Shown here: one piece after another, positions 11,216 through 22,188 of the stretch
Layout of the letters: every line of letters begins with the position of its first letter
Position numbering within the stretch: the first letter of the stretch is position 1
Assembly (NCBI GenBank): GCA_950295325.1
Contig: OX485808.1
Span: forward strand, 38,091,180-38,155,179
Reading direction: 5' to 3'
Length of the DNA: 64,000 nucleotides
Source of the DNA: Polytrichum commune
Taxonomy: Eukaryota; Streptophyta; Polytrichopsida; Polytrichales; Polytrichaceae
Notes under the pieces: model-generated
What the model was told of the DNA's origin: nothing
Seen by the model: only the letters and a program-made list of their open reading frames with translations
Database searches by the model: none
Program-made: the position numbers and the translations under genes

Positions 11216-12601
11216 CCATTACCTGATTCGTAGCACACATTTGAGTTTCAAGACTTATTCCATTCAAACATCTCAAAATATGCATATTGGAAATCTTGAG
11301 CTCTTGAAACTTTTACAGGATGGAGTTGGCGTTTGCTTCAATTAAGCAAGAAGTTTATTGTCGCTATGTGGCTATGACGTTAATTGAGGCCAATGCAATT
11401 AATTCCTTGAATTTGGACATTGTTATCATGACTAGTTTGGACGTGTGTCGTCCTAGCCTGTCACTCCCGTGCATATAAATTAATATTCGGGATGAACCCA
11501 ACCTCATATAGCCAACGCCCATGCAACTATATGCCCGTGTCCATATGTCTCCCATGTTCATGCATTCCAATCATATGCATGTATGCTCATGCCCATGCTC
11601 ATGCCCATGCTCATGAGCCTCCATGGAGCACTTTAAGAAGAAAAGAAGAAGAATATAATAATCAGTATAATAAACTAAAGTGTCGTACTTTGTCCTATGA
11701 CCAATGCCATGTCTCCACCTTGGCTCCATCCCTATCACCTCCCCCGGGTTTCCCCCACCATACTCACCTTTTGCACTTGTAGTCACATTTCCCTTCCTTT
11801 TTCTTCTTTTTTGGTATTGAAAATATGCAGTTGCAAGGAGATAACGATAAACAAACTGCCACAAGGGAAAAACCCCAACTAGGGGCCCACAGGGCATCAA
11901 GTGATAATTATACCCATCATGGGCCCAGACATCCAAGTAACCACTAAATTACTCCTACTAACAATAAGGCTTTTAATACACCAGACCTTATCAAAATATT
12001 TCAGAACATTATCACAAACCACAACCAAGGCTTCTTCAAGATTCTTGCGAGTTCTTTGCCACTAAATCTTACCATAATCAAGGAGAGTATCCCAGACAAT
12101 TTATTGGGTTTTCTCTAAAGGCCAGTGAAGATAATTGAAGATAATGTCGTTCCTTTGTTTCCAATTAATCTCGGGGGGTTTACTTCCATTTCATTCCAAC
12201 TGACGTCCAAAAAAATATAGGGTGCAACAAATTGTTTCAAAGTAAAAATTACAATTCATTTCAAAGTAATAGTGCATGTCTTATATTCTTGAAGACTGAT
12301 TTAAATAAATATAGGGTCTTATATATTGACTGATATTATTATTTTTTAAAAATTAATATTAGGGGTTCAAAAATTGTAAGGGACACGTGTAACGGTCCTA
12401 TTGGTTGGGTTGTTTGAAGACCTCGCTTCAGATGTGGATCTCGAAGGATTTGGGACGGATAGGGCTCGGGATAGGGTTTAGGAATCAGGAGGACAGTTAA
12501 TCTTCCATTGCATTATGCGAGAAAGTAAGGTTTAGGGTCCAAGAACCCAACAACATTGTATTTGATTTGTTTGCATCTAGTGTACTGAGAATGCAATCAG
12601 C
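11216..12601. other. Intergenic and upstream region of the transposase-like gene
   Basis: Contains a short 12-bp tandem repeat at about 11583-11614 (CATGCCCATGCT). Close to the downstream gene there are GGGTTTAG and AGGGTTTAGG-type sequences at 12472-12540, which are telo-box-like on the minus strand. I could not identify a terminal inverted repeat that would mark the start of a transposon here. Confidence 0.4.
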
Positions 12602-15600
12602 ATGGCTGGAGTTAAGCTAATCCTTTGGACTTTGTTTAGTGAGGATGCCAATTCTCAATGTCTCGGCTCTCTGGATTGTACAGAGAACGATTCTTATGCC
12701 GCTTTGAGAGTGTTGTTGGAGGAGGCCGAAATACTTGACGGCGATTTTGATTTCTGGGATCCTAGTTTAAAATGCCGCATTAGAAAGAAGCTGGAGCGGT
12801 TGAACAAGATTGGATCTGATGCTTTCATGATACCGGCGGTTGGAGAAGGAGACATTGGACCCACGGTTGGAGAAAAGAGGAGGAAGCGACCTAGATCTCC
12901 TGCTCACCTTTCGTCTGGCAATGGGGAAGAGATGGTTTCGGGTTTAAACCTGCCCTTTGACGATGACCCTCCACTGGTTAGTCTGTTTGATTCGGAAGTT
13001 GGTAGCACTTTACCAACCACTTCGACTGCCACTATTGAGGTGTTGTTAGATGATATGAAGTCGACCCTACTGTCAACCGAGGTCCTTGCGAAGTATTCAG
13101 CAGCTATAGATAAATTGAAGGTTGAAATGACGAGGACAACTATGGATGATCATATGTGGTGTTTGAAATCGTGGGATAAGGATGGGAAGGGGATAGTGAA
13201 GTTGTATTGTGGGGAGTGCAGCAAATTATACGGTAATTCGGTTGGAGACCATAGCAAAACGACCATTTCTAACCTGTTCGGAAACTTTAGCAAGAAGCAC
13301 CTGGTTTCAACTTCGCACATTAGAAATTGGTGCACACGAACAAAGATTGAATTCAGCTCACTTCCTCAATCAGAGTCCAAAGAGAAAGGGGTTGTTATGA
13401 TTCGGGCAGATCATGAGAAACTCGCAGACGAAGGCATTCACATTGTGGATCTGATCAATGACAGTGTCAATCAAGACCATAAACCTGTCGATCAAGACCA
13501 TAAACCTTTCGTAATTATTGGAGATCGGTCTTCGCCTCATATGCGTTGTTTTTGGCTGAAGGTAAAGTGCAAATTTTGCGGGGATTTTTTTCAGCTTTGT
13601 CCGCCTAGGAGGAATTTAGAAGCCAACCTTACCAATCACATAAAGGGTCCAAAACACGCAAGCGCAGTGGAAGCGGCACAGAACACTCGAGGCCGGTCTG
13701 CTGTCTTGCGAACAGGGAAGAAAGGCCGTCCAGCAACATCCAGTGTATGTCTGGAGAACCAAGGAAGCCTTCACTCTTGGTTCACTAGCCAAGGCTCTAA
13801 TAGCCAGTCAGGTCAGATTCACCGTCCTCTCTCACTTCTATGTTGGGGATACTGGAGATCTGTCTGTAGCTATGCTGGGAAAATGTATTTGGTCCAAAGG
13901 TTGTTGCTGGATTTACATCCTGGAGGTTCATGGATAGCCGAGCTAGAGACTAAAGGCAGGGTTGATTTGGGGGCAGGAGAGACCAAGATTATTGAAGGTT
14001 GCTTCAGACACAAGGGTTGTAGGAGGGTGTCAATGAGCGGTGCTCCGTTTGACGATTTGACATGTACATGTTGCGCACGGATTCCATAGGAAGTCGACTT
14101 TCGTCATCGAGTAATGCGTGAAGAACTAAGTCTGGAAAAGAGAGGCACCAGATCCAGTGCTGGGGGTAGGAGGCTAGGGTTTTTGCAAAGCCATGAATTG
14201 TCTCAGTATTCTAGGCATAGAGCATATGAGATTCGGCTTGCTAAACAGAAGCTATGTAGGATGAAGGCGTTGGTGTGTCAATTAAAAATCACAAGGCCAA
14301 CTTTAAGAGAGGCAGCTGCAGAGTGTGAAAATAGAAGGGATGTGTTAAAACTATGTAACAACATTATTCTAGCACATAAAACTAAAGCGTTTGGGGGAAA
14401 GGCAGCTCTTTGGGATTTCATTGTGGATGTTGGTAACAATCTAAATAAGAAGTCGGCCAAGGGAAACAGATTCAGCTCAAACACAACTGCATTTGCCCAG
14501 ACAGTGAAGTTATATGGGGGTAGACGCTTAACAGACTTGTTTTCATTAAACCTGGCAGGGCCTTCATTGTCTACAGTGAAGCTAGCAAACAAAAAAGGTG
14601 TGCAGTTTGTGGGTGGGTTTAGGCCAAAAATATTCTCAGCAGTGGCGTCAATATACAAAAATGCCATAGAAGCATATGGATTGGTAGGACCCATTCCAGT
14701 TCTCATGGCAGAAGACAAAACCAAAATCAAGACTAGGGTTTCCTGGGAGAGCCGATCTGACACGATGACTGGGTTTTGCGGAAGGGTGGATGACCACGTT
14801 TGTGAACCTGGATACAGTGTGGTAGTTGGTGACGACGAAGCTGGCTACAACAAGATCCTAGACAGTTTCCAAAACTGTAGGATGGGTACTTTTACAAGGG
14901 TAATTATGGTCAACCCATTACACACAAAGCTGCCCCGACTTGTGATAGCCATCTACTGTACTTGCAACTCCTTCAATTCAAGTTGGGTTCAAGAGCAGTG
15001 GGTCCACATGGAAAAATTGTGGGCTGCCGAGTGCAAGCAGGTTGTGGGTCCCATTATCGGGCACGCTTTAGACGGTGATAGTAGGCGTCGACAACTTATG
15101 TTGCAGGATTATCTCTGTGACGATGTAACAAAAAAAAGACGATCGATTCCGTGGGTGGGCTGGAAGCTATCTGTTCTCCTAAATGCAGATGGGAAGAGTA
15201 TGGGACTACACGATCAAGATTTTATTCACAATGGAAAGAAGCTCATAAATCCATTGGACAGTCCTGCTAAGACACTTCAACTGGGAATGGATGTTGCATG
15301 CATTCAACACATTGAAGGCATTTACAACAAGTTCAAGTTGGAAGAGCACGGACTAAAGCAAGAAGACATTGTTCGTAAAGACAGACAAAACTGGGGGAGC
15401 GCTCAGAGGATCTACCAACAGCGAGTTCAGAAGTGCCTTGAAGTTGTGCGAGGCAGGGGGATGCATCAAGAGCGCACTTTGGGCACGCAAACATATCTTC
15501 CCATTTGTAGCGATTACATTGATCTGTTTTTGTCCCCTATATTGGATTTACGTGGCAAGATTGTGGTGGCAACAAGGGTTTGTTTTTTCCTTAGGCTATG

Positions 15601-16048
15601 GCGATTGTGGATTAAACACGGTAGCCACGGTGTAGGTGGAAACTCAATGTCTTTAACATTAGTTGACTGCTTCGTGTCAAATCAATGTTTTATAGACATA
15701 ACTATGTCCTGTCACTTTATAGTTCTCTTAATTGTCATTTTTCATGACAATTATCGGCACCTGGCGATTCCGTTCCATCTTACAGGTTCAGATAGTTGCG
15801 AGATTTTTTTTAGCAAAGTGGGAGGCATGGCTGGTATGGAACGCGTATATGACTTTCAAGAGCTGATTCAATGTGCAAATGCCTTGAATCAAATGTCTGC
15901 AATCGAATATGGAAGCAATGGTCTAACTTTCAACCGAGTACATAACAAAATGTGCAACGTCTGGGACCAGCTACACCCGGTGCAGCCAGGGGAGACTATT
16001 GCTGACTTAAGCGACTACACATTAGTTGAAACAGATAGGTCCTCTTGA
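12602..16048 (+). pseudogene. P-element/THAP9-like DDE transposase gene, broken by one stop
   Basis: One reading frame runs from ATG 12602 to TGA 16046-16048, interrupted only by TAG at 14087-14089. Protein-like sequence continues in frame across the stop (VDFRHRVMREELSLEKRG). The first part, 495 residues, has an acidic/basic N-terminus, then two zinc-finger-like motifs: C203, C206, H233, H238, and C323, C326, H346, H352. The second part, 644 residues from 14114, carries three acidic motifs: LMAEDKTKI (D201), GHALDGDSRRR (D320) and HLTGSDSCEIFFSK (E563). Between the last two lies the helical FLRLWRLWI segment. This spacing and wording resemble the RNase H-like fold of P-element/THAP9 transposases, which cut and join DNA in the nucleus. 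Terminal inverted repeats were not found, so it may be a host-resident relic or a domesticated gene. The family assignment is by motif memory and is uncertain. Confidence 0.7.
14087..14089 (+). other. In-frame TAG splitting the transposase-like ORF
   Basis: This is the only stop in 3.4 kb of frame. Coding character is continuous on both sides. A single C-to-T change from CAG would explain it, as expected from deamination of a methylated CHG site, but that origin is inference. Readthrough or a sequencing error would also account for it. Confidence 0.8.
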
Positions 16049-16128
16049 TTTACAGTTGATTGTTCTACTTAAAGGTGCCTACTTGGCTGATACAGGGCTA
16101 GGCCATATTTTTAATAGTTACTAATCAG

Positions 16129-17166
16129 GTTTCTTGGCTGGGTGTAGACGACCTAGTTGTCGAAGCGTTAAAAGAGGGCTTTAAGCAAGCGCAGGGGTTG
16201 ATTAACGGGTGTAATATGGCCCCTTCGATTCAAGCAAAGAATCGCAAGTGGTTCACAGATCCTTGGTTGTTGGAATCAGAGGATAAGACATTCATGTCTT
16301 TTAAACCTGCTGCAAGGCCGGTTCAGGGAGAAGATGGAGATGGTGAGGTCATGCGTGAAGATGTCAGAGTTTCAGTTGAAGTACAACTTGAGCCCCCTCT
16401 AGGCGTCGAGGTGGATACCTCCCTGGTGTTCGATGACGGTAGCGATCCTACTGCAACGGTCGAAGACGAGGTCAGGGGTATTGTGAATGAGATGATCTCT
16501 TGTGCATCACAAGAGAATGTCATCGTTCAAAGCAATGTCCCTTTTAGTAGCACAGTGAAATTCAAAGATAATATTATCTTCAAATCAACTTTGGTTAGCC
16601 AGCTAAATGTCAATCCATTTTTTAGTAAGGATAGGCTAACTCGTGTGAAGTCATCACTCTATTTCAACAACTTTGAGTCTTATCTAGCTGCCGCAAGTAG
16701 TTCTTCAAGTTGTTTTGTGGGGGTAGGTTCAGATGTCGGAGTCTATTTTGTTCAAAGAATTTCCACGACTCAATCATCTGCTGTAAGGGCTGTTCAAAAA
16801 AGAAATAAACAGAAGGGGGGAAGAAAGGGTATAGCTGCACCAGTTACTGCAGCAGTGGATCAAGGGCTATGGTATCTAGGTAGAATCCAACGGCTGAAGG
16901 TGAAGAAAGGAAATATCTGGGGGAGACTTAACCAACCAGTAGACTTGATGAATAAGCCGTCCATAACGATTGCAGTGCACTTGAATTATTTTTCAAGAGC
17001 CCCAGGCCACTTAAAATTCAAGTATGACTTGACGGATAGTATATGGGTAGATTTAGAAACACTTATAAGTTCAGTTACTATGACCTACAATGAGCGACAA
17101 AATGTGTACACTCTTGATGCTAATGATGACGAGGCTCTTGCTGAATTTATTTCCAGTAAAAAATAA
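16129..17166 (+). pseudogene. C-terminal continuation of the transposase-like gene, shifted frame
   Basis: Frame 1 is open from 16102 to TAA at 17164-17166. Protein-like sequence starts at about 16129 (VSWLGVDDLVVEALKEG). It includes an acidic stretch near 16330-16480, a basic RNKQKGGRKG segment near 16800, and a globular-looking end (YLGRIQRLKVKKG, PGHLKFKYDLTDSIW). It follows the transposase-like domain directly and has similar composition, so it is probably the same protein. The switch from frame 2 to frame 1 between 16048 and 16129 could be an intron: the acceptor AATCAG ends at 16128 with a TACTAAT-like branch motif just before it. I found no strong donor that keeps the upstream frame to its end, so a frameshift is equally possible. 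Its function is unknown. Confidence 0.6.
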
Positions 17167-17399
17167 AAAACATTGTTTATTTCATTTCTTTTTGTTATTA
17201 GATATTACATTTTTTGTAATATACCATGGTATTTATTTGATGATTGGTGTTAAGTTAAAGAAATATACCATAGTGTATAATAGTCAATATTACATAATTA
17301 CATAATAATAGGGTGCCTATAAATCAACCAAAAAAGATTAATACCCCCATGTAAAATACACCATTATCTCAAGTGCCTATACCAAAATACACTAAGTGA
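17167..17399. other. 3' flank of the transposase-like gene
   Basis: AT-rich sequence with AAATAAAAAACA directly after the stop codon, a possible polyadenylation context. No terminal repeat was recognised. Confidence 0.4.
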
Positions 17400-18036
17400 A
17401 CCCCCCGAGCAATTAATCCAAGTTAAACCATTACAAAGAAAGAAGCAAATCTCATGATATTTCTTAAAGAAAATTCGGAAGAATTTCATCAAAAAGACAT
17501 TGAAGCATAGAGAAAGATAGCCGAGGCCCCATATTAGTCCAGTTAAAGTAGAGTTGCCACATGATATTAGCAACGTACCAAGGGAAGTCCAGTGAGGATT
17601 TCATTCTAAATTGCACTTCTTTCACTGGCCATATTAGACACATAGAGGTTGAGGATTCCAACATCTCCACCTTCCCTCCTTTGAGTCTAATCCATTGGAC
17701 CCTATTGCCAGCTAGAGTACCTTCATCAATGATGAGGCTCCGAAGTTTTGGGTGAAAGTATATGGCTACTCCACCTCTCCATGCACCAATTTTAATATCA
17801 TCCGTATCAATGCTAGGGGTTGCTTCAAGTGACCAAAAAGCATCCAATCTCCATAACATCTTTAACATTCTATCCCGAATATCTCCTCTAAGTTTGTGCT
17901 CTTTTAAGCAAAGGACATCAATTTTGGGACTAAGATGATTGAGGTAATCTGTAATTTCCCCACCCACCTTTCCACATGTGTTTTCTCGTTCTTTTGTCAC
18001 ATGTTTGTTTTGGGGAGGAACTTTGGCATGTGGCAT
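17400..18036 (-). pseudogene. LINE endonuclease (EEP) fragment
   Basis: Read on the minus strand from 18036: IDVLCLKEHKLRGDIRDRM is the Glu-containing motif of the apurinic-type endonuclease of L1-clade LINEs. It is followed by WRGGVAIYFHPKLRS and NRVQWIRLKG. After that the frame shifts by one base: the neighbouring frame gives GGDVGILNLYVSNMASERSA, as expected at this point in the domain, and then stops appear. The conserved N-terminal Asn motif and the GDFN and SDH regions are absent. The remaining 17400-17580 resembles untranslated 3' sequence. It is a dead, internally deleted copy, and belongs to a different subfamily from the LINE at 51-57 kb. Confidence 0.7.
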
Positions 18037-18138
18037 TTTTTCTTTTGAAATTTCTTCTTTTTTTACGCAAGAATGATGGTGAATAGTGGGGCAACGGCCT
18101 CACTACCACGTCTTCATTTGTATATAGATTTATATAAG

Positions 18139-18527
18139 TAGAAGTGCATTATTGGAGACACTTTGAGCACTACAATCCCTTACATGATCCATACATCCAA
18201 TGTTTTAATTCATATTAACAATTACATCATGAGCACAAAGACATTAAAAACACATGAATAAGCTCATCTCTAATTTTCATAAGTTGTTCAAAGTCACAAA
18301 CCTCATTTGACCCCTCCAAGTCACATAGCCCCCCCCCCCCCCTCCACCCCCCACTTCAATGGGACAGTGTTGATTATGGACATTTCATCTCCTTCGATGT
18401 ATGAACATTGTTTTAAGCCTTAGTATAACATAATTAGAGTTCCATGTTAGAATAGTTAGTTGCCCATTTTGGGGGAAAAGTAGGTGTTGGAATTGAGATA
18501 GGTAATTGACGGAATTGGGCACTTCTA
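18139..18527. mobile_element. MITE-like element, copy B
   Basis: Second copy of the element at 4437-4850, same orientation. Ends are TAGAAGTGC and GCACTTCTA. It contains a long C run at 18329-18342 and no coding capacity. No firm target duplication is visible. Confidence 0.6.
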
Positions 18528-18941
18528 CCTAAGGAACTGAAATTAAGTATTGAAGAAGTTCAATACCCTTGCATCGTTGTAAGGGGGGTGCACAGTTCTC
18601 TCCGATGATTGCTAAGTGGTTGACTATGCTATGAGCTTCCAACTTCAAAGTTACATTCTTGTGATGTTCATATCTTGTTTGCAAATCTGCAAATTTGACA
18701 TTGGCTAAAATACGGCTATATAAAACTAAATTTCATGGAAAACCTTTGAAGGCACTTAAAACGATGCCTCAAAAGTTTCACAAGGAATTTAATTTTATAT
18801 TACCATCTCTCGGCCAAAGCCAAACACTTGAGTGTGGTAGACTCCGTGAGATAGAGGCTAATGTTAACTTGGTGACCCAATTGAAAGGAAGATTTGAGGC
18901 TCCCTAGGACTACGACCTCAAATGGCAATGGAAACTTATCT

Positions 18942-19250
18942 CTAATGGTTTTTTATATAGGGGACATTCAGCATATGGTGTGCCTCATTTCCAACTACAT
19001 TATAGGAGCAAGAAATGCATAGTCTAGTATCTCTAGAGATAGGGATGATAGACCATCGTACAATGTCAATGGCTAATCTATGATTTGAGGTGCAGTAAGT
19101 GGCAATAATCTTGCGTTGTGGTGGTGTCAAGGGTTGCAACAAATACAGTTCACATTTGTAATTGAGAAAATCCTTCAGCTTGAGATAATCTAGTTTCTTC
19201 CCTGAGAGATGGAAAGAATTCCATTCTTTAGCAAGAAATGCCTCCTTGAC
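18942..19250 (-). pseudogene. LINE 3' coding fragment (post-RT zinc-knuckle region)
   Basis: Minus-strand reading gives KEWNSFHLSGKKLDYL, LLQPLTPPQRKIIATYCTSN, and IPISRDTRLCISCSYNVVGN followed by EAHHMLNVP. The pattern (S-N-H-x-L-A-I, a basic/aromatic R-W, C-x2-C, then E-x-H) is typical of the region after reverse transcriptase in many LINEs. Frameshifts and stops show it is dead. A sister copy lies at 59240-59660. Confidence 0.65.
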
Positions 19251-20577
19251 ATCATCATATGTTATGTATGGGGAGCACTCATGTTACAAACTATGAAATT
19301 TTCAATAAGAATCAATAAATTCAAAGTTTTTTAATTGCAACCTCTTTCTTTGGAAAGAGACCATCATCTAGTTGCTTAGTAATGTTATGTATATCAATGT
19401 ACCCAAAGAACAAAATGGAAGCCTAGACTTGGAACTTCATACTATGAATACAAGTGTACTAGATATATATTAAAATAAATGAAGCACTCACAAAGGACAT
19501 CCTAAAGAACTCAACATACTTTTTGGTTTAGTGATTTCACCACACACATTGCCACATGCACCAATGAATAGGCGAGCTTAAGATCTTCATTGGAATGAGT
19601 GTTGACACTCCCCATTCCCCATCCATCCAAAAGCATGACGGACCTATAAAGGAATTTGCCCAAATTCCAAGGGCAACCTAGGGCAACTCATTCTAGCCCC
19701 CCACCGTTTTATTTTAGTGTTATAAACTAGATGGGCATCTATTACTGGGCCGTACAAATTGTGGATTACTTTCGATCTGTTTAGGGGAAATGAGCATCTC
19801 GGTATTCCATATTAAATCCTCACTATGTCCATACCTCCGTAAAAGCATGTCCTTACTTACTTGCATTGAGAGATTTCGTGATATATTTGCTAACTCTCAA
19901 TAAAAATGAAGGGAATGTTTCATCGACAAATGAATGAATTTGTGGAATGGCTTGTTATTGGTGGACCCATCTTAGGGATGCTTCACATGGGGTCCCAAGT
20001 CACTTTAAGGTCAATCCGTGCGATCTCAGCCGTTGAGAGCATGGAAGTTGAGACTTACCACTTTACACGGGTCCCAAGACCTAAGTCCCAAGTATGAGAT
20101 GGATGCCTACATGGCAACACTTTTTGGAAGTCAGGCTTGGGAGTTGTGTTGAGAGTTGAGTCAAGGAAAAAGCTAGATCCAACACTCAACTTGAGTCCTG
20201 CGAATATTTTTGCATGAAATATAATCAAGATCTAACTTTACGAATATTTGACCATATTTTAATGGTTTCTTGAGGCTCAAAAGTTGGGATTTTGCGTCTT
20301 TATTGGGACTTACTAACATGTTAGCCCAAGGGTTGTGGGTCGCAAGCCCCGGCCCTTATCCTATTAGGATACCCCTCCCCAAAAAAATTCATAGGGGAAG
20401 GGTTAACATTCGCCCATGCTTCATTTGCATTTTGCTATAAATTGTACAATCGTTTAGAAGGTTTGGGAGAACCAACACCATAACATCTTGCCCAATAATT
20501 ACATATTGATCATTTTACTTGAACATCAAGTTGTCAACAATTTAACCAACAAGAACTCTACAAGTAGTTACGTGGCT
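19251..20577. other. Intergenic, no gene seen
   Basis: Several short open frames exist, but none shows a recognisable domain. There is no RNA gene signature. Confidence 0.45.
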
Positions 20578-20662
20578 GGGGCGAAACAACCTGTACACTC
20601 ATTCCTTGGAGGCAAGGGTTTAGGCATCCACCAAGGAACGAGTGTATGGGTTTGTTCGCCTA
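20578..20662. repeat. Foldback with arms of about 31 bp
   Basis: Left arm 20578-20609 and right arm 20631-20662 are inverted copies around a 21-bp loop. The inner 16 bp (TACACTCATTCCTTGG and its complement) differ at one position and the outer part at several more. A related but rearranged sequence occurs at 7001-7050, so this is a repeat family rather than a unique hairpin. Confidence 0.75.
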
Positions 20663-22188
20663 AATCTAGTTACATGGGGACCTTGATTTTGCTCCAATAA
20701 TGATCATTTCACAATGCAGAATTTCTTTAGCATCACAGTTTTAAGACAGTGCAGCTCAGTCTTTGATCCAATTCACTGACATCCCTCTTCATTGTGCATG
20801 ATCCAATTGTGACATCACTTGCTGACGACTTTGGGTACTTTATGAGACATCAATTCACTGCAGACACAATGAGTAGAAAGACAGGTTAACCCTTAGTGGC
20901 AAGATCTTTTGCGCATTCAAAATGTGCCATCACATCGCAGTTATGACCTTTGTACTGCAACTGGAGCACGGATTGTATCTGACTTCTTGTACAAAACCTT
21001 TCCAAAGATGTATCACCCATTAAATTGTTCTAAAAGGTTTGAACAAATTTGAGCTCATATTCTTTAAATATCTTTCAAGGACATTGTTCATAAGTATCAT
21101 TTCAAAAACATATACTGATACCTGTATGACTTGGTCTATTGTAGGATGCTGTACTCAGAACCCACGTGCCACTGTAAAATGTGTCAATACCAGGTCGATA
21201 ACAGAACCAAGTGAATTTTTCATGCCTGTTAAAGATGTGGCAAGTGCTGTTTAGGGGAGAACATTGGATATTCAAAGCATTGCCTTACAAAACAATAATT
21301 TGTTGGATGGAGAACATGCACAATTGTGCAGTTGTCAACCTTCAAACTGGTCAAATGGACTCCAGAACAATGAGGCATCTAAGTACATTGTGCATAACAA
21401 TTCAAGTACTTTGCCAACAAAAAGCCTCACACACAAAGAGGACAACCAAAATGTTGTACACATCACCAATACCAAGCTTGCGTGGAAGAAATACAAGCAT
21501 ACATCATCACTTGGATATTGCCCTAGCAAACTCTGTACCAACAGAGATCCTTGTAATGCAAGCAAATTATTACACTTGGCACTGTAACGTTCTGGAGATC
21601 ATAAGTGAAGACCGATGGTCATAGATGATCCAAGAAAAGTATTTTCCCAGAATACAATCATCTGAGGTTTGGGTTACAGGTATGCAATAATGCTAGTAAA
21701 CCAATGCTGACTGAATGTGTGATATGTGATATCAATGCTAAAATTGAAGAATTTCATACTTTGATGAACATATATCAAAGACTATGTTAGAAGAAACTTA
21801 AGGCACAAAGAAATGTGCAAATTGTGATGTACACCTCGAATGTAGTGAAGTCCGTCCCAAATCAGCTGACCTGTTCCAAGATAGTGTGCATTGCAGGTTG
21901 GTAGAGCTCCACTGGGAATCCACTGCAGCACAGGACAAAGCATACACACCCAAACAATTATCAGAATAACAATTTTTTTGGTGGGGGATTGTGACAGAAA
22001 ATGTAGAAAAGGAATCTCTAGAATAGAATAGAAAACATTTAAGACACAGATAATAGTAGTAAAATACCAAAAACGATGATTAAGAGCTTGCATGGCCAGG
22101 CTTGCTAAAAGACTTACTAGCTTACACCACTTCTGAAATCATGCTGTGAGCCTTGCTGTTAAGAGGTTCTTCCCTTTTGCGACTGCAG
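20663..22188. other. Downstream region of the decarboxylase gene
   Basis: No independent gene is supported. On the minus strand a splice-like block (CTGTGCTGCAG before 21936, ending ACAG followed by GTCAGC near 21868) could be a 3'-untranslated exon of the neighbouring gene. This is speculative. A polyadenylation signal could not be fixed. Confidence 0.3.

Noticed and set aside
21868-21936. Additional 3' coding exon of the decarboxylase
   Set aside because: Splice-like flanks exist, but the protein already ends at the expected C-terminus (ELIGHW). At most it would be untranslated.
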